A stretch of 64,000 nt of DNA from contig JBCLBO010000009.1 in NCBI GenBank assembly GCA_038916785.1, positions 4,298 through 68,297 of the forward strand. Reading direction: 5' to 3'. Made by a program: the position numbers and the translations under genes. Below the pieces are notes generated by a model. That model saw nothing but the letters and a program-made list of their open reading frames with translations. It was not told the origin of the DNA and ran no database searches. The DNA is from VFKU01 sp038916785 (GTDB lineage Bacteria; Hydrogenedentota; Hydrogenedentia; Hydrogenedentales; GCA-2746185). Shown piece by piece: positions 56,010 to 64,000 of this stretch; the first letter of the stretch is position 1; every line of letters begins with the position of its first letter.

Positions 56010-57206
56010 TCAGGTCTCTTTGTCCCGCTGAACCACTTCGCCCGGCAGCGTGCTGGTGCCCGGCCAAAGCTTGCGCCCGGGATAGATAGAGGTGTTGATT
56101 CCCGTATGGACGCCGTCGCCGACAATCGCGCCTAACTTTCGGCGGCCCGTGTCTACCAATTCACCCTTGACCATGCTTTTGTGGTTGCCGCCGTCGTGCC
56201 GAAAATTGGCGGTCACGGTGCCGCAGCCGAAGTTCACGTTCTCTCCGAGGATGCTGTCGCCGGCGTAGCTCAGGTGGGGCACCGCCGCGCCGTCCATCAG
56301 GATCGAGCCTTTGATCTCGGAGCCTTGGCCGATTTTGCAGCCGTTTCCGATCGCGGAGTAGGGGCGGATCCACGCGTTCGGCCCGATGTGGCAGTTCTCT
56401 CCGATGATGACCGGCCCGTCGATCACCACGCCGGGCCGGATGACCGTACCGTGCCCGATGGAGATCGCGCCGCTTAGATGCGCCGCCGGACTTACCTCGC
56501 CGTGGATCTCCGCCTTGAGGAAGGTGTCGAGCACGAATTGTGTGGCGCCGAGGAGGTCCCAGGGATAACCGATCGGCAGCCAATGCCCCTTCGATTCGAC
56601 CACGCGAAACGCGCGGCGATCGGCAAGCATTTGTATCGCACCGGTGATTTCTATCTCGCCGCGCTCGGAAGGTCTTAGCTCGCGCAGGCACGCGAAGACC
56701 TCCGGTAAAAATTTGTAAGCACCGATGTTGGCGAGTTTCGAGAGAGGATTTTTCGGCTTCTCCACGATGCGGACCGCGCGGCCTTCCCGGTCAACTTCGT
56801 AGACGCCGAATTGCCGCGGATCATCGACGGTGCGCGCGAGGCCGCCTTGATCGGCCGCGGCCAGCGCTGCAAGGTCGTCGTGTGCGTAGAGATCGTCGCC
56901 GTTTAGCGAGAGGAAGGCGCCGCTGATCGCGCTTTCGCATTGTTGCAGCGCGTGGCCAGTGCCGCGTTGGTCTTTCTGCTCGACGTACTCGATGGGCAGG
57001 CCCTCGAACGAGGCCCCGAAACGCGCGCGAATCATCTCCGAGCGATAACCGACCACGACGACCACGCCATCGACGATGCCGCGCAGCGCGTCGAATTGGT
57101 GCGCAAGGATTGGGCGATTGGCGACGGGGAGCAGCGGCTTGGGCCGCGTCAGCGTGAGCGGGTAAGTGCGCGTGGATTTTCCGGCGGCGAAGATGACGGC
57201 CTTCAT
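56010..57206 (-). CDS. Sugar-1-phosphate nucleotidylyltransferase/acyltransferase (GlmU-like)
   Basis: 398 residues. The N-terminal nucleotidyltransferase domain opens MKAVIFAAGKSTRTYPLTLT then RPKPLLPVANRPI, with the metal-binding LSLNGDDLY. The C-terminal half is a left-handed beta-helix (AISIGHGTVIRPGVVIDGPV, GENCHIGPNAWIRPYSAIGN). The order fits the archaeal-type bifunctional GlmU, which makes UDP-GlcNAc, or a mannose-1-phosphate guanylyltransferase-like protein. NFGCGTVTANFRHDG resembles the GlmU acetyltransferase site. Supplies an activated sugar; the exact product is unproven. Confidence 0.8.
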   Translation of the reverse strand: MKAVIFAAGKSTRTYPLTLTRPKPLLPVANRPILAHQFDALRGIVDGVVVVVGYRSEMIRARFGASFEGLPIEYVEQKDQRGTGHALQQCESAISGAFLSLNGDDLYAHDDLAALAAADQGGLARTVDDPRQFGVYEVDREGRAVRIVEKPKNPLSKLANIGAYKFLPEVFACLRELRPSERGEIEITGAIQMLADRRAFRVVESKGHWLPIGYPWDLLGATQFVLDTFLKAEIHGEVSPAAHLSGAISIGHGTVIRPGVVIDGPVIIGENCHIGPNAWIRPYSAIGNGCKIGQGSEIKGSILMDGAAVPHLSYAGDSILGENVNFGCGTVTANFRHDGGNHKSMVKGELVDTGRRKLGAIVGDGVHTGINTSIYPGRKLWPGTSTLPGEVVQRDKET

Positions 57207-57594
57207 CGATGCTCCCGATTGTAGGGGAGGCCCCCCTACGAGGTTCGTCTCGGTTTTCTTGGATCCCGATACAGTTTATCACTGCCGAGGACGGCTAAAG
57301 AATTGCCCAATCCCGCCGATAAAGAAAGTGTAGTCGCCGAGACAAGGATGTCGAGGCAAACACTGGCAAGGACGCCACGATACGAGACTCGGCGGCTCGC
57401 AGTAGGGGCCGGCCATCCCGCCGGAACCAGGGCGCTGAGTCTTACCACCTCCTTGAGTGCGCGATGGCGTAGACCGCCATCGCCGCTCATTTTTTTGTCC
57501 CCGCCGTTGCGCCGTGCGCATGGTTTGCTCTACAGTAGTGCCCTTTCCGCAGAATGCCGCGAGGGGCGCGGTGTTATTACGGGGCGAGGGTGAC
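57207..57594. other. Divergent intergenic region before serC
   Basis: 388 bp between divergent genes. Two clean hairpins: 57221-57239 (GTAGGGG, AGG, CCCCCCTAC type) and 57461-57483 (GCGATGGCG, TAGAC, CGCCATCGC). The serC frame is open back to 57457 through the second hairpin, but only from the ATG at 57595 does it match the family. Promoters not resolved. Confidence 0.55.
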
Positions 57595-58674
57595 ATGGCG
57601 ACGGTATTCAATTTCAGCGCGGGGCCCGCGATCATGCCGAAGGATGTTCTCCGGCAAGCTCAGGCGGAGCTGCTCGACTACCAGGGCTCGGGTATGTCCG
57701 TCATGGAGATGTCGCACCGCAGCGACGAGTACATCGCCATCCAGGCCGAGGCGGAGAGGAATGTTCGCGCGCTGCTGGGCGTGCCGGACAAGTATCACGT
57801 GCTGTTTTTGCAGGGCGGCGCGACGTCCGAGTTCGCGCTGGTGCCGATGAACCTGCTGCACGCGGGCCAGAGCGCGGACTACACACTGTCTGGCGCGTGG
57901 GGCAAGAAGGCGGTGGACGAGGCGAAGGGGATCGGAAAGGTAAACGTGATTGCCGATACGAACGCGGCCCGGCCCTGCCGCGTGCCGGTGCCGGCCGAAC
58001 TCAAGGAGACTCCGGGCGCGGCCTACCTGCATATCACCAGTAACGAGACGATTTCCGGTGCGCAGTGGAAGGGGTTTCCGAAGACGGCCGCGCCGCTCGT
58101 GGCGGATATGTCCTCCGACATCGCCTCGCGCGTCATCGACGTCAATCAATTCGGCCTGATCTATGCCAGCGCGCAGAAGAACCTCGGGCCGAGCGGCGTC
58201 ACGCTGGTGATCGTGCGCAAAGACCTCGCCGAAGGCGCGCGCAAGGACATCCCGTCGATTTTCCGCTACCAGACCCACGCGGAGAACGAGTCGATGTTGA
58301 ATACGCCGCCGTGTTTCTCCATTTACCTGCTGATGCTCGTGACGCGCTGGATCGCCCAGCAGGGCGGGGTCGCCGCGGTGCAGAAGATTAACGACGCCAA
58401 AGCGGCCACGCTCTATGCCGCGATCGACGCGACGGAGTTTTACCGCGGCGCGGCCGACCCGGCGCACCGCTCGACGATGAACGTCACCTTCAACCTGCCG
58501 AGCGAAGACCTCGAGAAGAAATTCGCCAAGCAGGCCGAGGCCGAGGGCCTCAGGCAACTCAAGGGCCACCGATCCGTCGGTGGTTTGCGCGCGTCGATCT
58601 ACAACGCCTTCCCTGCCGAGGGCGTCGATGCGCTGGTGTCGTTCATGCGCGAATTCGAGAAGAAGAACGGGTAA
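57595..58674 (+). CDS. serC: Phosphoserine aminotransferase
   Basis: 359 residues from the ATG at 57595, standard length. Interconverts 3-phosphohydroxypyruvate and phosphoserine with glutamate and PLP. Begins VFNFSAGPAIMPKDVLRQAQ; the cofactor region has LFLQGGATSEFALVPMNLL, and the PLP lysine lies in IYASAQKNLGPSGVTLVIV. RSVGGLRASIYNAFPAEGVD is the conserved C-terminus. With cysE it completes part of the serine-to-cysteine route, though no serA or serB is here. Confidence 0.97.
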   Translation: MATVFNFSAGPAIMPKDVLRQAQAELLDYQGSGMSVMEMSHRSDEYIAIQAEAERNVRALLGVPDKYHVLFLQGGATSEFALVPMNLLHAGQSADYTLSGAWGKKAVDEAKGIGKVNVIADTNAARPCRVPVPAELKETPGAAYLHITSNETISGAQWKGFPKTAAPLVADMSSDIASRVIDVNQFGLIYASAQKNLGPSGVTLVIVRKDLAEGARKDIPSIFRYQTHAENESMLNTPPCFSIYLLMLVTRWIAQQGGVAAVQKINDAKAATLYAAIDATEFYRGAADPAHRSTMNVTFNLPSEDLEKKFAKQAEAEGLRQLKGHRSVGGLRASIYNAFPAEGVDALVSFMREFEKKNG

Positions 58675-58794
58675 AGCGGTCGTCCGCAGATGGCGCAGAT
58701 GAATGCAGAACTGCGCTAATCCCGGCGCCGGCGTTCGTATCTCGGCGCCTCGGACTTGCGCTCCATGGCGCCGCCTGCTTCGCCGCGTTGCGAA

Positions 58795-59421
58795 CTACTC
58801 CACGCGGAAGCGGGCGCGGCCGGAGACGGTGAGGCGCGGGCCCTGCACGGTTTGCTCGATGACGTAGTCGCCGGGCTCCCAGCTCTCGGAGACTTTGAAT
58901 TCCTGCGTGCTCACCCAAGTGCCATCGTTGCGCGTGTGTTCCTCGGCGGAGATTTCGGAGACGACCCGGTCGTCCTTGAGGATGGTGCGGCGCTCGGTGA
59001 CGGCGGCGCCGCCGGGCGCGCCGAGGAGTGCGTACTGCATGCGCGCCTCGATGTACTGCCCGCGGCGGGCGGTGGGCGGGTTCACGGCGGCGTCCTCGAA
59101 CACGAGGCTCTGGCCCGTGCTCGGCTGGTAGTGATAGGTCTCGGCGGTCTGGGTGGCCGGTTTTACTTGTTCCGCGCGCGACTTGCGCACGTCGTGCGCG
59201 ATCGCGCCGCCCGCCGCGCCCACGCCTGCGCCCACGACCGCGCCAATGAGCGCGCCCTTGCCGTCGCCCGCGATGCCGCCGATGAGCGCGCCCGTGCCTG
59301 CGCCGATGAGCGCGCCGAGGCCGGCGGACTCGCCGGTGGTCTCACAACCCGCGGCGGCGATGACCAGCGCGGGAACCATTAGCCATGTGATGCGATTACG
59401 AACAGTGTTCATGGTGTACAT
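58795..59421 (-). CDS. Glycine-zipper lipoprotein
   Basis: 208 residues from the ATG at 59421 (GGGGAG upstream; an in-frame ATG at 59412 is possible). Signal peptide ending in the lipobox IAAAGC. Residues about 33-75 are a glycine-zipper: GALIGAGTGALIGGIAGDGK then GALIGAVVGAGVGAAGG, which inserts in or lies on membranes. The C-terminal 130 residues form a soluble beta domain (EARMQYALL, YVIEQTVQGPRLTVSGRARF). Related to the SlyB/17-kDa antigen class of envelope lipoproteins, but with a larger extra domain. Confidence 0.75.
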   Translation of the reverse strand: MYTMNTVRNRITWLMVPALVIAAAGCETTGESAGLGALIGAGTGALIGGIAGDGKGALIGAVVGAGVGAAGGAIAHDVRKSRAEQVKPATQTAETYHYQPSTGQSLVFEDAAVNPPTARRGQYIEARMQYALLGAPGGAAVTERRTILKDDRVVSEISAEEHTRNDGTWVSTQEFKVSESWEPGDYVIEQTVQGPRLTVSGRARFRVE

Positions 59422-59510
59422 CGTTCTCCCCTGGCCCGCCCGAGGCGGGACTACCCACTAGTATAGACGAATGTTGCCCTGCGGACATTCACTGGCCGTG
59501 TGCCCAATGT

Positions 59511-59589
59511 GGAAGCGGCGGGACGCCGCTTCCACTCTGACAATTGCCGACACGGCTGCCGTGTGGCCGCATGGGCGAGCCGCCCATGC
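59511..59589. repeat. Cluster of three hairpins
   Basis: 59511-59533 (arms GGAAGCGGCG and CGCCGCTTCC, followed by ACTCTGA), 59551-59565 (ACACGGC, T, GCCGTGT) and 59569-59589 (arms GCATGGGCG and CGCCCATGC, followed by TACGG). The first matches the hairpin at 61351 and the last matches that at 9720, each with paired arm changes. Confidence 0.8.
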
Positions 59590-59704
59590 TACGGAGGTTG
59601 GGAATTGTTAGATGCTCTAAGCCGGCGCGCTTGCGGCGAGCGGGCGCTTGGCGCAGAATGGGCGTTCGCCGGTTTGGACTGGCGCAGCCTTGGAGAGACT
59701 TCTC

Positions 59705-60574
59705 ATGCGACGCACGGTAGTTGCTTTTAGTTTCCTTGTACTGTCCCTTGCGGCGGCGCCGGTAGCGCTGGCGGGCGACGGATATGCCGTCAGCGCGGAT
59801 CAAATCTACGGCCACAAGGCTGGCATGGCGCTGACCTTCGACGTGATCAAACCTGAAGCGGCGTCGAACGGGATTGGGCTCATCAATGTGGTCAGCGGCG
59901 GCTGGCGGTCGGACTACTTCGACCTCGACACGGCGATGCTCGAGTCGCGCACGAGCGGCGGCCGGCTGACGACGCTGATCGACAAGGGGTACACGATCTT
60001 CGTCGTGCGCCACGGCAGCAGCCCGTACTTCAAGGTGCCTGACGCGGTGGCGGACATGCGCCGCGCGGTGCGATTCATCCGGCACCACGCGAAGGAGTTC
60101 GGGATCGACCCGGACAAGATCGGCGTGTACGGCGCGAGCGCGGGCGGGCACCTCTCGCTCATGCTCGGGCTGGCGAGCGACGCGGGCGACGCGTCCGCGA
60201 AGGACGAGGTCGATCGCGAATCCGATCGTGTCGCGGCGGTGGTCGCATATTACCCGCCGGTCGATCTGCGCAGCATCGTGGGGAAGAACGAGAGATACCC
60301 CGCGCTCGATTTCGACCCGGCGAAGGCGGAGTCCATCTCGCCGATCGTCTTTGTGACCAAGGACGACGCGCCGGTGCTGCTGATTCACGGAGACGTGGAC
60401 ACGACGGTACCGATCAGCAACAGCGAAACGATGCTCGCGGCGCTGAAGGAGTCGGGCGTGCCGGCGGATTTCATCACGATGCCCGGCGCGGGCCACGGCT
60501 TCAAGGGCGAGCAAGCGCAGCAGGCCGCCAGCGCGCTCGCCGCGTGGTTCGACAAGTACCTCGCGGGGAAGTAG
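59705..60574 (+). CDS. Exported alpha/beta hydrolase (esterase-like)
   Basis: 289 residues from the ATG at 59705. Signal peptide FLVLSLAAAPVALAGDG. An alpha/beta-hydrolase fold with the nucleophile elbow GVYGASAGGHLSLML (GxSxG), an acid candidate in VLLIHGDVDTTVPISNS and the His in MPGAGHGFKG. The domain layout is that of the dienelactone hydrolase/carboxylesterase (BD-FAE) group found in polysaccharide-degrading bacteria. The stop is followed by a 20-bp palindrome. Confidence 0.87.
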   Translation: MRRTVVAFSFLVLSLAAAPVALAGDGYAVSADQIYGHKAGMALTFDVIKPEAASNGIGLINVVSGGWRSDYFDLDTAMLESRTSGGRLTTLIDKGYTIFVVRHGSSPYFKVPDAVADMRRAVRFIRHHAKEFGIDPDKIGVYGASAGGHLSLMLGLASDAGDASAKDEVDRESDRVAAVVAYYPPVDLRSIVGKNERYPALDFDPAKAESISPIVFVTKDDAPVLLIHGDVDTTVPISNSETMLAALKESGVPADFITMPGAGHGFKGEQAQQAASALAAWFDKYLAGK

Positions 60575-60578
60575 ACAG

Positions 60579-60598
60579 TATCGATCGCGCGATCGATA
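60579..60598. repeat. Perfect 20-bp palindrome
   Basis: TATCGATCGC followed directly by GCGATCGATA, 4 bases after the hydrolase stop. It contains overlapping CGATCG sites. It could be a protein-binding site or part of a terminator. Confidence 0.8.
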
Positions 60599-60601
60599 AA
60601 T

Positions 60602-60695
60602 CGTAGGGGCGGCCCCCTGTGGCCGCCCTTGGGTTCTGGCGATCGCCACGTGATCGCGGGTGGGCCTTGGGCGACCACGGGGGGTCGCCCCTACG
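60602..60695. terminator. 94-bp inverted-repeat structure between convergent genes
   Basis: Outer arms CGTAGGGGCG (60602-60611) and CGCCCCTACG (60686-60695) enclose smaller hairpins such as GGCGATCGCC near 60638. It fills the space between the hydrolase stop and the PilZ stop at 60703. A terminator role for both genes is inferred; there is no T-run. Confidence 0.5.
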
Positions 60696-60702
60696 GACGT
60701 CG

Positions 60703-61200
60703 CTATCGCTCCTCGCTCCCGAGTTCGATGCCCATGCCGAGGGTGGCGTCGAGGTCGGTGAGGAAGCGGTGTAGGCGGCGCTGGTTGCGTTCGTCGATGG
60801 AGACGAACTGGATGCCGATCGCGTAGCCTTCTTTTTGTTCCTTGAAGGAGGCCCAGCGGACTTCGGAGTCGGCCTCGATGGTGGAGCCGTCGTAGAGTTT
60901 GACGCCGACGCGCACGCGGGTGCCCTGGCGCAGTTCGTGTTTGCAGAAGAGCGAGGCGCCGCCGTCGCTCAGATCGAGCACGCGGGCCCTGAGTTGGTGG
61001 CGGCCGGTCTCCCAGGCTTGGGTCTGACCGGCGGAATGCTTGACTTCGATGTCGAGCACGGCGCGGCAGGTGTGGCGTATGGCGCGGCGTAGCTTTCGCT
61101 CACGGACGAGTTGCGCGGGTTTGATGCCGGTCTTCTGCTCGATGAGCTCGAAGATTTCGCGGTCCGCCTGGCGGCGAATGGTGCTGCGGCGTTCTTGCAT
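60703..61200 (-). CDS. PilZ-domain protein with N-terminal helix
   Basis: 165 residues from the ATG at 61200 (GGGGGG upstream). An N-terminal amphipathic stretch (RREADREIFELIEQKTGIKP-like, residues 9-28) precedes a PilZ domain with RRAIR (RxxxR) and DLSDGG ([D/N]xSxxG), followed by CKHELRQGTRVRVGVKLYDG. A c-di-GMP receptor; its output partner is unknown. It is the longer of two PilZ proteins here. The gene is alone on the minus strand. Confidence 0.86.
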   Translation of the reverse strand: MQERRSTIRRQADREIFELIEQKTGIKPAQLVRERKLRRAIRHTCRAVLDIEVKHSAGQTQAWETGRHQLRARVLDLSDGGASLFCKHELRQGTRVRVGVKLYDGSTIEADSEVRWASFKEQKEGYAIGIQFVSIDERNQRRLHRFLTDLDATLGMGIELGSEER

Positions 61201-61574
61201 GGCGCATCCCCCCGGCATCCCGCGCGGGAGTATATGCCAATCGCCGTTCACGCGCGAGCCGCCGCACTCCGTTCCCGCGCTAGTCCCTATAGGTATGCGC
61301 GGTTTGTTGCACTGGCGGCTTGGCGAGAAAGCGTGGGTGCGAGACAAGGTCGAAGCGACGGGACGCCGCTTCGACTCTAAGAGCGCGGTGCGAAACAAGG
61401 GCCCGCTGAAGACTCGGGCCGGGAAACAATGGGCCGGTGGAATTTTCGGGGTTTTCGGGATGAGACCGGACGATTCCATGGTCGTTTGGATTCCTTGCCG
61501 ATCACTTCCGGGATCGTCAATAATGATGTCATGTGTACTAGACATTTCCCGCGGCTTTCCTGAAACGGGTCCCC
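61201..61574. other. Intergenic region
   Basis: 374 bp between divergent genes. The only structure is the hairpin at 61351-61373 (arms CGAAGCGACG and CGCCGCTTCG with one mismatch, followed by ACTCTAA). The frame on the plus strand from 61040 is shadow coding. Promoters not identified. Confidence 0.5.
61351..61373. repeat. Hairpin, partner of 59511-59533
   Basis: Shares the core GACGCCGCTTC and the trailer ACTCT with the hairpin at 59511-59533. The terminal base pair is C-G here and G-C there, a compensated swap. Confidence 0.75.
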
Positions 61575-62252
61575 ATGCAGAAAACTTTTGCTTCGCTTCT
61601 GGTCACTCTGGCCGTGTGTGTCTGGGCGATTGGCTTTGCGTATGTTTTTGGACAGCGGAGCGCGGAGCAGCGGATTCGGGAAGACGTGACGCGGTCCGAG
61701 GCGAAGCAGCAGGCGCTGGTCGAAGAGCTCCGGCGGGACTTGGCGCCGCGGGCCGGAGCGGCGGGCGTGGACTTGGTGGACGGAGTGGAGGTAGTAGACG
61801 CGGCGGGTGCGGGGACCGATGCGTCCGGGGCCGACCCGGTACTTGCTGCTTCGGGCGGGGCCGATGCGGCCGATGAGACCTTGGCGGCGCCGGACTCTGA
61901 AGCCCGTGCGGCCGTTGGTCTTGGGGCGGCGGTGCCGAGACCTGGGGTGGATTCGATCAGCGAGCCGGAGTCTGCGGTGGTTGAGGCCATCGTGGAGGCC
62001 ACAACGGCCCAGGAACCGCCGGCGCCGCCGGTTGCGCGGGAGTCGTTTGACGCGATTGCGTTGGGCGCGGCGTATCCGGAGGTGGCGCGGAAATTTGGGC
62101 GCGAGGGGCGCGCGGCGCTGACGATGGAAGAGGCCGGCGGCGTGCAGACGAAGCAGTACGTCTGGCAATGGGCGGGGCCGGCGGGCGAGGCGTGCCGTGC
62201 GGAGATGCGCTTCGTGGATGGACGGCTCACGGACAAGAATTTTCGCGGATGA
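61575..62252 (+). CDS. Membrane-anchored protein with BLIP-like C-terminal domain
   Basis: 225 residues. One transmembrane helix (SLLVTLAVCVWAIGFAYVFG), a short helix, then about 90 residues of Ala/Glu/Asp-rich low complexity. The last 65 residues (ESFDAIALGAAYPEVARKFG, REGRAALTMEEAGGVQTKQY, VWQWAGPAGEACRAEMRFVD, GRLTDKNF) follow the SmpA/OmlA or BLIP-like pattern of two such beta-alpha units, often involved in protein contacts in the envelope. No close family is recognised, and the function is unknown. Confidence 0.65.
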   Translation: MQKTFASLLVTLAVCVWAIGFAYVFGQRSAEQRIREDVTRSEAKQQALVEELRRDLAPRAGAAGVDLVDGVEVVDAAGAGTDASGADPVLAASGGADAADETLAAPDSEARAAVGLGAAVPRPGVDSISEPESAVVEAIVEATTAQEPPAPPVARESFDAIALGAAYPEVARKFGREGRAALTMEEAGGVQTKQYVWQWAGPAGEACRAEMRFVDGRLTDKNFRG

Positions 62253-62340
62253 AGGGACGAGGATTAACCCCTTGCCCACAGATGGCACAGATGGACACAG
62301 ATTAATTCGATTCAATTGCAGCGCGCAACCCGCCCCCGGC

Positions 62341-63291
<951 letters not shown>

Positions 63292-63466
63292 GCGAATCTC
63301 CTCGGGACCAAAGGGCAGCATTATGGCATTCGGCGGAAAGCCGCACAACTGGCGTATTTGCAGCGGGCGCATGATGCTGGACATTCGATGGGACTTGGAG
63401 TAGGCTCGACGAGAGGTATGGGCGGCCGCTCCGGTAGTCGCTGGCCGGGGCCGTCGCTGTGGAGGC

Positions 63467-63937
63467 ATGCGCGCTATGGCGCGGATACAACTGTTGATCG
63501 ACGATGGGGCGCAGCGCATGACGCTGCAGGCCACGCTCGAATCGGCGGGTCATCAGGTGGTCGATTCAGGCGCGGAGGTGGTGTTTGCTTCCTCCGCGGA
63601 CGCGGCGATCAAGCGCGCGCGCGAGTGCCCGGCGATCCTGCTGGCCTCGGCTTCGGGCATACCCGAGGCGGTGCGCGCGATGCGCGAGGGGGTGTGGGGC
63701 CACGTCTTTGTGCCGCTGCAGCCGGGCGAGGCCGTGATGGCCGTGCAGCGGGCCATGGCGGGCGGCGCGGCGCCGCCGGCGGAGGACCTCCGGCCGCTCG
63801 AGGACGTCGAGATGGATCACATCGTGCGCGTGCTGCGCAAATGCAGGAACAACCAGGCCAAAGCCGCGCGCATGCTGGGCATCGGCCGCAATACGCTTTG
63901 GCGCAAACTCAAAAAAGCGGGCGCGGCGAGCGAGTGA
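63467..63937 (+). CDS. Pseudo-receiver-Fis regulator
   Basis: 156 residues. Residues 1-95 look like a receiver fold (IQLLIDDGAQRMTLQATLES) but the phospho-acceptor Asp position reads PAILLASAS and the conserved Lys position reads FVPLQPGEA, so phosphorylation is unlikely. Residues 115-156 are a Fis-type helix-turn-helix (VRVLRKCRNNQAKAARMLGI, GRNTLWRKLKKAG). The layout resembles RegA/ActR regulators or NtrC without its AAA+ domain. Divergent from the SDR gene; its stop overlaps a possible next gene. Confidence 0.75.
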   Translation: MRAMARIQLLIDDGAQRMTLQATLESAGHQVVDSGAEVVFASSADAAIKRARECPAILLASASGIPEAVRAMREGVWGHVFVPLQPGEAVMAVQRAMAGGAAPPAEDLRPLEDVEMDHIVRVLRKCRNNQAKAARMLGIGRNTLWRKLKKAGAASE

Positions 63938-64000
63938 CTTTGTCCACGAATCACCTTCAGTTTTCCCCGCCGTTGCCATTCGAGACCGGTTCGCGGTCGT
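63934..64000 (+). CDS. Possible next gene, truncated by window end
   Basis: A GTG at 63934 overlaps the regulator's stop (GTGA), the coupling seen elsewhere in this window. It gives only about 22 codons (VTLSTNHLQFSPPLPFETGS) before the edge. Too short to identify; a sensor kinase partner would be typical of this arrangement. Confidence 0.35.
   Translation, partial: MTLSTNHLQFSPPLPFETGSRS

Overview
The window is GC-rich DNA from a Gram-negative-type bacterium. It encodes a lipid A 3-O-deacylase-like outer-membrane protein, lipoproteins, Tat-exported proteins and c-type cytochromes. No rRNA or tRNA was seen, so the lineage is a guess. The mix of Tat-exported Gfo/Idh/MocA and VOC proteins, heme-c/copper-monooxygenase proteins, phosphodiesterase and sulfatase-like enzymes, many GT-C membrane proteins and abundant intergenic hairpins suggests Planctomycetota/PVC or a candidate phylum such as Hydrogenedentota or Sumerlaeota. 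Gene density is high, but ten gaps over 300 bp are filled mainly with short palindromes.

Layout. 0-4 kb: the start of a TMTC-like TPR membrane protein, a type I phosphodiesterase and a coupled GT4 glycosyltransferase. 4-13 kb: serine acetyltransferase, a decayed ABC-transporter fragment, a heme-c/copper protein that has lost half its copper site, an MshEN-HDOD protein, a Tat-exported VOC protein, a complete heme-c/copper monooxygenase, an orphan HicB and UDP-glucose dehydrogenase. 13-26 kb: a surface-glycan island with an ABC exporter pair, two GT-C proteins, a YfhO-like protein, a GT2-GtrA fusion, a methyltransferase and a sulfatase-family lipoprotein. 26-30 kb: a hybrid histidine kinase overlapping a GGDEF response regulator, with a large nested inverted repeat upstream. 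30-41 kb: an exported Ala/Pro-tailed protein, MATE transporter, Gfo/Idh/MocA, a second VOC plus copper-monooxygenase pair, rpsD and mfd. 41-48 kb: a quinoprotein, a catalytically dead NrdD-like ATP-cone protein next to nrdR, a secreted sandwich-fold protein, dcd and NAD kinase. 48-64 kb: an Fbp-type permease, two PilZ proteins, a PagL-like deacylase, a large M16 peptidase, a second MshEN protein, a GlmU-like enzyme, serC, a glycine-zipper lipoprotein, an alpha/beta hydrolase, a UDP-glucuronate decarboxylase-like SDR and a pseudo-receiver-Fis regulator.

Functional threads. (1) Nucleotide sugars and surface glycans: ugd and the SDR at 62.3 kb could make UDP-glucuronate and UDP-xylose, and the 15-26 kb block could transfer or modify glycans. 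(2) Cyclic-di-GMP signalling: one GGDEF enzyme, two PilZ and two MshEN proteins. (3) Exported copper/heme oxidation: three paralogues at 5.5, 10.1 and 34.9 kb, two of them downstream of an exported VOC gene. (4) dNTP metabolism: nrdR, the NrdD-like protein and dcd.

The strongest candidates for something undescribed are the NrdD-like ATP-cone pseudoenzyme beside nrdR, the copper-monooxygenase paralogue with a clean deletion of one copper domain, and the families of intergenic hairpins whose arms change in a compensated way between copies, including a roughly 200-bp composite element present three times. All calls come from reading the sequence; no database search was possible.
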